Positions 37,359-46,754 of a DNA stretch of 64,000 nt are shown here, one piece after another. Source of the DNA: Megamerina dolium (Eukaryota; Arthropoda; Insecta; Diptera; Megamerinidae); contig OY978530.1 of the NCBI GenBank assembly GCA_963854835.1, forward strand, positions 14,849,720-14,913,719, given 5' to 3'. Under the pieces are notes generated by a model, which saw only the letters and a list, made by a program, of their open reading frames with translations, had not been told where the DNA came from and made no database searches. The position numbers and the translations under genes are program-made. The stretch's first letter is position 1. Each line of letters begins with the position of its first letter.

Positions 37359-37360
<2 letters not shown>
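35674..37360 (-). mobile_element. RTE-like LINE, copy b (best-preserved RT)
   Basis: A 5'-truncated copy lying between two (TA)n-rich stretches. The 3' end (35,674-35,700) carries the family's TAAG repeats next to TATATATA. The 5' break at 37,360 coincides with the start of a 62-bp (TA)n run. It lacks the endonuclease. Compared with the end-to-end copy at 39,292-42,561 it keeps a single long RT frame, so it is probably the youngest member here. Confidence 0.88.
35714..37360 (-). pseudogene. RTE-like reverse transcriptase, nearly intact
   Basis: Role in the family: target-primed reverse transcription of the element RNA. From 37,360 down, one frame runs for about 490 codons: fingers with NNKAAGADGLPAELFKTGGD, then GISLLSIAYKVLSSVL, CGFRPGKSTIDQIFTLRQI, the palm with FVDYKAAFDSPVRDYLYAT, the catalytic LAYADDIDIIG (YADD at 36,477-36,488), then thumb and C-terminal SRALSRRTKTTLYKSLI, LTYGAEAWT and VFERKVLRKIFGP. 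At about 35,951 a 5-bp deletion relative to copy a shifts the frame; the remaining LRWKDQVLENLTALGISNWR tail, ending at the TAA at 35,714, continues in another frame. Apart from that the domain is complete, with all catalytic residues visible. No start codon of its own is present because of 5' truncation. Confidence 0.85.

Positions 37361-37422
<62 letters not shown>
37361..37422. repeat. (TA)n microsatellite, uninterrupted
   Basis: A 62-bp pure TA run at the 5' break of RTE copy b. Confidence 0.95.
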
Positions 37423-37426
<4 letters not shown>

Positions 37427-38549
37427 CGTAAAAATAAGATGAAATATTGAAAACGTAAGGTAATATTGAAAATCGTGCCACCTACAAGTACGAAAAGTTG
37501 GTCATTACAACTATGAAAAGAAAATGCAATGTTGTCACTATATTTTTGTACCAAACAACAATGCATTATTAATACCTTTTAAAAAATTAAGTATAGATTA
37601 TAAATTAATATTGAAAAAAAAAATTATTTTTATATGGTATATAAGAAATATGTATATTTTAATAAGAAAAATTAACTAAAGTGATATAGTAGATATAGTA
37701 GTTATAATATATATATAGTAGATATAAGTGATCTATTATTGAAAAAGAATCTGGTAATTCCCCTTCAAACACAAGAGAGCAGCAGTATGTCCACGAGAAT
37801 GCAATATCAACTCATACAGTGAAATTTCGAGAGATGCCAACGCAGCAACACTAACAGCTTTAACAACAGTAACAACCAAGAAAATGAGGACACAAAACTA
37901 TCCTTGAGGCAGTAAAGAACAAATAATCCCAGAGCAGAAAACAAAGCAGGCCCAGTACAGCGAGTACCCATAACAAACTTACAAAACTTTATTTACAACC
38001 AATAAACTTTGGCGTAACTGCCAGCGCGACGTAGCAAAGAGACATCAACAATAATAGCTATGCAACCACAACCGAATGAAATATTTCAGCTACTGTATTT
38101 TGATCCACATCAGAAAAAAAAAATGATAAACAACAGAATCAAAATTACATATTCACTATTGCTCCAATCATTAAACACCTACACCAGGAGTACAGAGTTT
38201 CACATCGACAATGTAAATAATCTCACTCTAATTGTCGAAACAAAAATCGAACTTTGATAAGAAGGAAGTTAGTGTTTTCATCACTAGACTTCAACAACAA
38301 AAGCTGCAACAAAACTATTAAAAAAGCTAAGTACAGCAGACAACAAACAGCAAGAAAAACATCGTCATCATGGGCACCATAATCATCGAATTACCAGTAA
38401 CTGTATATGTATATACCACTTCGAATATTATTCCACATAAGTTTCATAGGTTTTGAATTGTTCTTAATTTTACAAAATAAGCATAATTTTAACTTTTTCC
38501 TTATAAGAAAAAATTTTTATTATTTCATAATGATCATTTTTTCTTCCTG
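37423..38549. other. Interval before the gypsy 3' LTR
   Basis: Probably inner 3' sequence of the plus-strand gypsy element, because a polypurine tract and LTR follow directly. A 65-codon frame at 38,060-38,257 with a proper ATG is open but unrecognised. Nothing else is assignable. Confidence 0.4.
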
Positions 38550-38563
38550 AGAGAAGGGAGGGA
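38550..38563 (+). other. Polypurine tract of the gypsy element
   Basis: AGAGAAGGGAGGGA immediately precedes TGTTCC, the LTR start. A purine run next to a TG-starting LTR is the plus-strand primer site of LTR retrotransposons. Confidence 0.7.
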
Positions 38564-39097
38564 TGTTCCGAGCCAAAATATGAAATATGCACATATCCAT
38601 ATTTTGCCTTGCGACATATTTGCCGAAATTGTGAACTACATATTTATCCATACACATACCAACATTGCTCGAGGTTGTGATTTACACAATCCATACTAAT
38701 AGTACTTATAATTGTGGAATTCCAGAAAATTGAGCCAACTGAGTTGCAGTTGGGTGTGAAAAAGCTGACAAAGCACTTTCCCACACAATTCGTAGTTCTG
38801 CACTTACGTAAGCATACCTGTATAAGCATACATGTTTAAAGATTCCATGATAACTAAAATCACGTGGACTACTCATGTGTGTGAATATCAAAAGGTTGCT
38901 TTCTCACATAATGGGTACATACATACGCACATGTGGAGTGCATCGATCGTGTACATACGTACACACATGCATACATACATGTATTAGTATTAGCGTAAAA
39001 GTGTTTAGTATAAAAGTGTACATTAATACCAAGAATAAGGCCTAAAAGCGCAAGTATCGTATAATTAACCCTGTTTTATTTCAGCTAACCAGTGGCA
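38564..39097 (+). repeat. Gypsy 3' LTR
   Basis: It starts TGTTCCGAGCC after the polypurine tract and ends near AGTGGCA (39,091-39,097). The 3' 240 bases are shared, in opposite orientation, with the LTR at 26,741-27,205. The exact end rests on that comparison and the TG...CA rule. Length about 534 bp. Confidence 0.7.
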
Positions 39098-39199
39098 TAG
39101 TCTCGAAGGATATTTGGAAGCTTAGGATTAGGTGCGAATTTTGTGTGTTACATCCTTGAGTCTAGCCGTTAGGTATTTAGTGAGTGTTGTGGAAAAATA

Positions 39200-39262
39200 G
39201 TACACAACGGCTTGGCCAAATAGCCTTTCGGGGCTTATAAGTGCCACATATATATTTATTTA
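39200..39262 (+). mobile_element. SINE 3'-end fragment (S5)
   Basis: It reads CGGCTTGGCCAAATAGCC then TTTCGGGGCTTATAAGTGCC, matching the last 60 bases of the SINE at 56,261-56,620, including the hairpin. The head and body are absent. It ends about 30 bases before RTE copy c begins. Confidence 0.7.
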
Positions 39263-39291
39263 GTTTTTATATTTTTATATTATTTATTATT

Positions 39292-42200
39292 TGGTCTGGT
39301 GGTTTTTCACAAGATAACTTGTCTACCTGCCTCAACCGGGTGGGGCTAGCGCAATCCTTGTTGAACTCATCGCAAGTCAACTCACTGGCTGTCATGTAGT
39401 TTGATCTGAGCGCTATGTGATGAAACCTTTATTTGTTAATGAGGGGTAGTCATGTAGCTTGTTCTGCTTGCTATGTGATGGCGTCTTCATTATTATTAAT
39501 GGGGGCCCTCCATGTGGGAGACGGGAGACGGCTGAAGTGATTGGCGAAAATCTCCTCGGTTTGAGGTTGTGCGTTGGGTTTGGGACCACATAAAAAAAAA
39601 CCCCCAATGAAAAAAACAGATATGAATCGGATAAGAACTACCGCTTTTGTAGATGACCCCCGCAAACGAAAAAAGGTCCCTTTATAGGGAGGGTGCTTCT
39701 ATCCAGCTTGTTGATGTCCTCGAAAAATGCAGAGCTGACATCACCGCTCTCCAGGAAATGCGATGGACCGGACAGGGCTGCTCCAAAAGAGCGTCCTGTG
39801 ACATTTACTACAGTTGCCAAGCTGAAAGGCACGAATTACGATGTGGATTTTTGGTCAACAAGCGACTGCGACATCTTGTCTCGCATTTCACGCCTGTGAA
39901 CGAGAGGCTGGCCACAATCCGCATCAAGGCAAAATTTTTCAACATCGGCCTTATATGTGCCCACGCTCCGACGGATGAGAAGGACAATGTGACCAAGGAG
40001 AGCTTCTTTCAGCGCCTCGAAGAAGCTTACGACCGCTGCCCCCGCCACGATATCAAAATCGTGCTTGGCCACTTTAATGCCAGGGTGGGCAAGGAAGGTA
40101 CCTTTGGTCCAACTGTCGGAAAATTCAGCCTCCACCAGAACACCTCCGATAACGGAATGAGGCTGATCGACTTCGCCTCAGCACGAAACATGGTAATTGG
40201 TGGTACCAGATTCCAGCATCTCGATATCCACAAAGTGACATGGCTGTCTCCAGATCAACGTACAAGAAACCAAATTGATCATGTGGTGATTGACGGAAGG
40301 CATGCTTCCAGTGTGATGGACGTGAAATCGATCCGTGGTGCCAACATCGACTCGGATCACTAACTTGTTGCAGCTAAGGTTCGCACACATTTATGTGTTG
40401 CAAATAACAAGAGAGGTCCCACACAGAGAAAGCTTGACGTCAGTAAGCTGCGATCACCAGAGACAGCACATGCATTTTCCACTGGACTATCGGATCTGCT
40501 TATGCAGAACACTCCCCCACTTGAAGATACATGCGCACGGTGGACACATATATCCCACTCCATGACTACTTCAGCCGAGGAGGTAATCGGTTACTACCGG
40601 CCTCTGAGGAATGAGTGGTATGATTAGGAGTGTCGCGACGCTGCCGCAGAGAAAGACGCCATCTACAGAAAAACCCTGCGTGCAGGCGCAACGCGAGCTG
40701 TTAAGGAGCGGTACAGAGAGAAAAGGAGTGCAGAGAGACGTCTTTTCAGGCGCAAGAAAAGAGAACAATAAAGACGCGAGTGTGAGGAAATAGAGATGTG
40801 TACCGACAAGAATGAGACTCGAAAATTCTTTAAAAAGATCAAGCGCCTGAGTGGAGGTTTAAATCCCGGAGCCTCTTCTTGTAGTGATTGAAATGGGAAT
40901 CTGGTTACAGATGTCCAGAGTGTACTGAGGGAACACTTCTCCACGTTACTGAATGGCGATGCTACGAACAATTCCGCCAGTGGAGGAGATTGCCCGATAA
41001 CCCCAATTACAGATGATGGTGTTGATGTTCCACCACCCGACTATGACGAGGTTGAAACGGCCATCTTAAGGATGCAGAACAACAAAGCTGCAGGTGCTGA
41101 TGGCCTGCCTGCCGAGTTGTTTAAGACCTGCGGCGATGAGCTGCTCGCCTGCAGCAGCATAAGCAGAATATGGTCGGCTGAAAACATGCCTCATGATTGG
41201 AGGCTCAGTGTTCTCTATCCCGTACATAAAAAAGTAAACCCCACAATTTGCGCCAACTACCGTGGAATAAGTCTCCTGAGCATCGCATACAAGGTTCTAT
41301 CGAGCGTACTGTGTGAAAGGTTGAAGCCTATGCTCAGCAACCTGATTGGACCGTATCAGTGTGGCTTCAGACCTGGTAAATCCACCATCGACCAGATTTT
41401 CACACTGCGCCAAATCCTGGAGAAGACCCAAGAAAAACAGATCGACACACACAACCTATTTGTTGATTATAAAGCCGCTTTCGACAGTCCGGTAAGGGAT
41501 TACCTATACGCAACAATGTCTGAGTTCGGTATTCCTGCAAAGCTCATTCGACTTTGTAGAATGACACTGCATAACTCCCGTTGTGCAGTGAAAATTGGAA
41601 AGGAACTCTCCGCACCGTTTAGTACCGAATGGGGTTTCAGACAAGGTGATTCGTTATCGTGCGACTTCTTCAATCTTATTATAGAGAAAATAATACGAGC
41701 TTCTGATTTGCGACATAATGGCACTATCTTCAACAAAAGTGTTTTGCTGTTAGAGTATTCCGATGATATTGACATAATCGGCATGAACACGCGACCAGTC
41801 AGTGCAGCATTCTCAGAGTTGGAAAGATATTCGCGTCGAATAGGTCTTACGGTGAATGAGGTCAAGACGAAGTACCTATATCAATAAATAAATAGTACCA
41901 GCGCTTGGGCAGAACTTTACTGTTGATAACTATGCTTTTGAACTAGCGAAGCACTTTATCTATCTTTTTACCAGCATTAACACCAGTAATAACGTCAGCC
42001 GAGAGATATTGCGAAGGATCACTCTTGCTGGCTGGTGCTCTTTTGGGCTAAGTAAGCAATTGAGAAGTCGGGCCCTCTCCAAATCTACGAAATACATAGT
42101 CTATAAGTCTCTCATCATGCCTGTCTTTACATATGGAGCGGAAGCTTGGACAATTTTCACCGCAGATGGGAGAATGCTCCTAGTTTCCTAGAGAAAAGTC

Positions 42201-42561
42201 CTACGCAAGATCTTTTGACCTACTTACGTTCGTACGAGTATCAATCAAGGTAAAATAATGAGCTGTATGCCGACACCGACATAATAAAGCGCATAAAAAT
42301 TCAGCAGCTACTTTGGCTAGGTCATGTCGAGCGAATGGAAGAACACGCTCCAGCTAGGAAGGTGTTATATTCGAAACCCTCTCTTGACACAAGACAGGCA
42401 GACCTAACCTGCGGTGGAAAGCCAAGTACTAGAGAACTTGTGAGCGCTTAGAATTTCTAACTAGCGCCAACTAGTGAAGGAAAGAGCTGGCTGGCAAAGC
42501 ATGATAGATTCGGCCTAAATCGTTTTTCGGTTGTAATGGCCACATAAGTAATTAAATAAGT
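39292..42561 (+). mobile_element. RTE-like LINE, copy c (end-to-end, decayed)
   Basis: The only copy with both ends: the 5' leader starts TTGGTCTGGTGG, continues through a CAACCGGGTGGGGCTAGCGC block, and is shared with copies d, e and f; the 3' end is GGCCACATAAGTAA (about 42,539-42,552). Length is 3.27 kb. The order is leader, endonuclease (39,653-40,363), linker (40,370-41,050), RT (41,072-41,887) and C-terminus. The RT catalytic box reads YSDD (about 41,756-41,767), Ala to Ser but with both Asp kept. A stop at about 41,885 and further frameshifts end the RT C-terminus. The element has the EN-RT design of RTE-type LINEs whose endonuclease is often annotated craniofacial development protein 2-like in insects. 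Confidence 0.87.
39653..40363 (+). pseudogene. RTE-like apurinic-type endonuclease
   Basis: A 236-codon open stretch. In the family this domain nicks target DNA to prime reverse transcription. Visible motifs: LQEMRWTGQG (catalytic Glu, about 39,755), CGFLVNKRL, LATIRIKAKFFNIGLICAHA, LGHFNARVG (about 40,064; the usual LGDFNA Asp is His here), IDHVVID and a final SDH at 40,352-40,360. The next codon is TAA where other copies lead into YLVAAK-like text, so the frame is cut between EN and RT. The Asp-to-His change and the stop make this copy inactive. Confidence 0.82.
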
Positions 42562-42840
42562 ATATTATTTTATTTACATTTTATGAACTTCATACATTGC
42601 AATAGTTTTCAAGCATAAGTAATAGTAAAAAATTAGGATATTTGTTTAGAGTTATATTACAGTAAAATTGAACTCGTCGGAATAATTATTTTATATGAAA
42701 AGTATATAAAACAGTTCATCCATTTTGTATTGAACGTTTAAATAAATTAAATTAACCTGATTCATTATTGTTAGATATTGCAATACGATAACTTTTAAAT
42801 TATACCAAAAGCACAGTTTGAGTCAACGAATAAGCGGCGG
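42562..42840. other. AT-rich spacer
   Basis: Under 300 bases between RTE copy c and the 72-bp tandem duplication. No feature seen. Confidence 0.45.
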
Positions 42841-42984
42841 AAACCCCATCCCCGTGGTATTAAAATGATCATTTTTGTGGCCTATGTAAGCTTCCTAATG
42901 AAGATAGCGGTCAAACCCCATCCCCGTGGTATTAAAATGATCATTTTTGTGGCCTATGTAAGCTTCCTAATGAAGATAGCGGTC
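42841..42984. repeat. Exact 72-bp tandem duplication
   Basis: Bases 42,841-42,912 are repeated without change at 42,913-42,984. The unit starts AAACCCCATCCCCGTGG and ends AAGATAGCGGTC. Each unit contains the perfect palindrome AAAATGATCATTTT. Because 72 is divisible by three, a plus-strand frame stays open across both units and gives a 42-codon frame from ATG at 42,865, with a hydrophobic stretch repeated twice; I see no evidence that it is a gene. Confidence 0.95.
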
Positions 42985-43916
42985 AAAATAATTTAATCAA
43001 AGTAAAATATACGCAAATTTTTCCTATCCTCAGTGACATTATATTTTGAAGGATCATTTGTTTGAGTTCACTTAAAATCCCTAATAGCAGAGTTTTTATA
43101 AAAAATATGTAAAGAGGTCATGTTTTCAAATAAACTAAAATGATCCGATTATCTCGGTGGCCGAAATTGGTTGTTGCTTGCTGATACGCAATTTTGCGTA
43201 TCTTGTTCTTTATTAATTGATATAGTTCACTGTTAAACATTTATATTCCCAGTAAGAAGAGGATTAAATTTTCTGATGGACTTTAGATTATGTTTATGGT
43301 ATTTTCTTTTTAGGAAATTAGTATATGTAGTTTCAGTGAAATTTGTAACTGAAGCTGAAATCATTTCGGTGATGAGTTCATTTCAATGTATGTGCAAAAA
43401 AATCGATTTGAATGATCTCTAATACACTAGACACTAAAAATTTGAGGTACTTAGATAATTCTATCCCCAAGAGCCCTAAAACCCACTAGTCAAATGTGCC
43501 GTAAATACCAAAAAGGCGGTTTTTTTTTTCATCGACGAATTAGATGAGCCATTCCGCGTGTTGATATTCATGTCAGTTTTTTGGGCAAGTTATGAATATC
43601 TTGCAGGACCTTTATCAGACCAGTATTGAAAAAGTATTTACATACGTGATTTAGTTATTTAAGAAGAAAAGTTACCAAAACAAAAAAAATCAAATCATAA
43701 AAGGCATTTATAAAATATTATTAGATTTGGAGTATTTTGATAACTTTTAAAAATGGGCTAAGGTATAAAAACATAATACATAATTTTAATTCTAATATTA
43801 TGTTCGAAAAAATTTGATCACAAATAGTGGGTAAATTGTAACATTTCTGGTAATATTAATTGCTTCTGGCTATACTATAGCTTGGCTTTATTTTATTATA
43901 AAACTCGCATTATTCT
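42985..43916. other. AT-rich spacer
   Basis: No recognised feature between the tandem duplication and the mariner relic. Confidence 0.45.
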
Positions 43917-44840
43917 ATGAAAAGTTATCTACGTTTAAAAATGACCGATATTTCGGAATATGCGTGGCAGGCTGTTGAAAAATTTTTTGAAATTTACGGA
44001 GACTATGCTGTAACTAGAAAAACAATATCGAAGTGGTTTGCGCGTTTTCGATCAGACAATTTTGCTGTTAATGATGCAGCTCGCTCAGGTCGACCAATCA
44101 CTGAAAAAGTCGACATAAGCAACGTGGACGTTGCTGGATACACAAAAAGCTCAATGTTTGAGTGCCCAATGAATTAACAGTGAAAAATTTAATGGACCTA
44201 ATTTCTATTTACGATTGACTCCTAAAACGGAACGAAATCGAACCATTTCTGAAGCGAATGATTGCGAGTTGTGAAAAGTGGATCACGTACGACAATAATG
44301 TGCGAAAAAGATCATGGACGATGCGAGGTGAAGCTTCGCAAGCGGTGGCAAACCCATGATTGACACCAAAAAAGATAATGCTGTGCGTCTGGTGGTATTG
44401 GAAGGAATTTGTTCATTATGAGCTTCTACAACCTGGTCACACGTTTGATTATGATTTATACTGTCAACAATCAACGAGATTGAAACAAACAATTCAATTA
44501 AGACCCCAGAATTGATAAACAGAAAAGCTGCTGTGTTTCATCATGAAAACGCCAGAGCACACACATCTTTGATGACCCGGCAAAAACTTAGAGAGCTTGG
44601 CTGGGAAGTTTTGATGCATACACCATATATCGCGTACCTTGCACCTTAGTATACTTTGTATCGATCTCTATAGGACTTTCTTAATGCTGTAAATTCAAAT
44701 TCCGTAGAGGCCCGCAAAACACACTTGGATCGGTTTTTCGTTCGGAAGACCCAGAAGTTCTACACAGATGGAATAATGTCTTTACCTCAAAAATCGCAAA
44801 ACGTTATCGATCAAAACGGCAAATATTTGGTTTAATAAAG
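43917..44840 (+). mobile_element. Mariner relic (mauritiana-like), catalytically dead
   Basis: The N-terminal helix-turn-helix part is open at 43,917-44,177 (YAVTRKTISKWFARFRSDNF and ARSGRP). The catalytic domain follows in broken frames: KWITYDNNVRKRSW (about 44,280), LCVWWYWKEFVHYELLQPG (about 44,380), HHENARAHTSLMTRQKLREL (about 44,540), and the end RYRSKRQIFGL. The second catalytic Asp (HHDN in the family) is Glu, the SPDLAPSD box reads IAYLAP followed by a stop, so two catalytic Asp are gone. About 160 bp separate it from the splice donor of the host exon, placing it inside that gene's intron. Confidence 0.78.
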
Positions 44841-44998
44841 CCAATTTCAAATATAAGAAAAAGTGTTTTATTTTTGGTCAAATTTGTTAACGAACTTTTT
44901 CAAACTCCCAATATTTTTAAGTTAAATAGACGAACTTTGAGGAGCATTAAAAAATGTACCCAAAATTTCCCTACGTATTTAATGAAGAATTATGTACC

Positions 44999-45007
44999 AC
45001 TCACCTG
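44999..45007 (-). promoter_or_regulatory. 5' splice donor of host exon
   Basis: The minus strand reads CAG then GTGAGT, a full consensus donor. It cuts exactly after codon 421 of the frame that starts at 46,267, phase 0. The open frame runs only three further residues-worth of sense into the intron plus a stop, as expected. Confidence 0.8.
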
Positions 45008-46267
45008 TATTTCACTCACTACTTTATCACTGTTATTCTCGTATTTAATATCCAGAGGTGTTGAACTGGCAACAGGCGGCGTTATTGATTTTGTTTGCGC
45101 TGAATGAGATGGCAGAGTCATTTGTGCTCCTGCTGTTGGTGAATGTCTGTATTGTTGTTCATGTGGCAATTGCATGCTGACAACAATATTATTAGTGTTA
45201 TTGTCATCGGCGACGGTGACGGCAACGGTGGCTCCGGTGGCGGTGGGTGAATGCAGATGTGCATGAGAGTGTTGCTGAAGCTGCTGATGTTGACGTTGAT
45301 GCAGTTGATGCTGCTGATGCTGTTGATGGTGTAGGTGGTGAAGTGAATATGTTTGCAGTTGCTGTTGTTGTTGTTTCATGATTACTTGCTGTGGGTCCTG
45401 GTGCTGTCGATCTTCCTTAATTGATGAAATACTGAAGACATCGCCATCGCCATAATCATCGTCCTCATCGACATCATCGTCGTCGTTATCACCAGCGTTG
45501 ACATCATCGTTGATATTGTTGTTGCTAATGGTGATGGTGGTGGTTGATATATTGGCTGTGCCGGTAGAATTTCCATCCAATAGATGATGTTGTTTATGCA
45601 ATTGTTGTTTGAGCTCCTGTTGGAAAACATTGAAATTCAAAGGTACGCTGTTGGGAGCATCATCATGTTGTTCATATTTGTTGTTGTTGGAGGAAACACT
45701 TGTTTTCAATATTGTTGTTGCAGCCACTGCATCTTGTTTTGCAATTGATACTGCCGCTCTTGCTGCAATTATATCGTCACCAGTAGCGGTACTGTTATTA
45801 GGGGTTGTGGCTGTTGTATCATTCACACAGCTACCACCACCATCCTCACCGTCATCATCACTCGTTATGGTTTTCGTCGCTTGGCGTTCATTTGATTTGA
45901 CAACACCGCTCAAATGAGGCGCTGCTACTGCTGACGTATTGAATAACAAATTGTTATGTTGTACATGATGATGGGTATTTGGATGTTGTTGATGATGTTG
46001 GTGCTGCTGTAGATGTTGGTGCTGCTGTTGAAATAATAATAATGGCTCCTCCTGCTCTGGCAATTGTAATGATGTCTGTTGTTCTTGTAATTGATGGTAT
46101 TGTTGCAGCGTCTCATGAGTATGACGATGTTCATCTTGTTGTAGTTGGCGTTGCTGCTGCAGATTGTGTTGTTGTTGTTGTTGGTGCAATTGATTATTTG
46201 CAAAAGCTGCCGCAGCGTGAAAGCCAAATGAACCATGTGTTTGTTGCCAAAAATCGGACGAATCCAT
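45005..46267 (-). CDS. First coding exon of a Gln/His-rich host protein (partial gene)
   Basis: I do not recognise the gene. The exon encodes 421 residues from ATG at 46,267 (an in-frame TAG lies 15 bases upstream; purine at -3 and G at +4 favour this start) to the donor at 45,004. The N-terminus reads MDSSDFWQQTHGSFGFHAAA. Then come a Gln/His-rich region (about 27-104), an acidic patch near 137-143, a Ser/Thr/Asn-rich middle, a long acidic run (about 259-276), a second Gln/His-rich region (about 297-343) and a Ser/Pro/Thr-rich end with DIKYENNSDKVVSEIQ. No folded domain, signal peptide or membrane segment is seen. Such composition is common in fly transcription regulators, whose DNA-binding domain often sits in later exons; that role is inference. 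No stops or frameshifts interrupt it, unlike every other long frame here. Later exons lie at lower coordinates or beyond the window and were not found. Confidence 0.8.
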
Positions 46268-46750
46268 TTCCAAATTACTCTATTCAGCCCTCCAGCGCGA
46301 TAATGACAATTGTATTCCTGCTGGTGTTGCTAGAGTAATTGCTAATGGCGTTGCTGCTAATGCAAATCAACAGCCATTTGTTAATGCAACAGAGTAAAAC
46401 TTTGTTAATGCAATCTTAATATAATCGGTGATGTTGTAGATGAGTGTGATAATGCAGACAGTGATGATCATAGTGATGATGCTACTGATGATGGCCATTG
46501 ATACATGAGTTGCAGTATGTAGAATAGTCGAAGTTCGAGATAGTTACACATTCGGTACAATTCTATTTGAGATTTTTATTTACGACACACAATTTGCTGT
46601 TATTACACTAGTTCTATGATTGTTGTGGATGAGAGAATGGGGAAAAGAACAAAATAGATAAAAACGTTTAAGTCTTAGGCGAATATTTGTTCAAAATATC
46701 AGCTGTTATACATAGTCCAATATATAACCAAACGTAAGCAATTACAGAAT
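46268..46750 (-). other. Likely 5' untranslated/upstream region of the host gene
   Basis: Directly upstream of the host start codon. It contains GATGATG-type runs (46,430-46,500) but no TATA box or other promoter motif I can defend. Confidence 0.35.
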
Positions 46751-46754
46751 TCCC

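Noticed and set aside
42865..42993. 42-codon frame through the tandem duplication as a micropeptide gene
   Set aside because: Its length is forced by duplication of a 72-bp unit; no other evidence.
46267..46273. Upstream TTG start adding two residues to the host exon
   Set aside because: ATG at 46,267 has good context, and non-ATG starts are rare in flies.
45609..46338. Plus-strand frames opposite the host exon and a second minus-strand frame
   Set aside because: They are shadows of a Gln/His repeat-rich exon; only the minus-strand frame ending at 45,005 has start context, an upstream stop and a splice donor.
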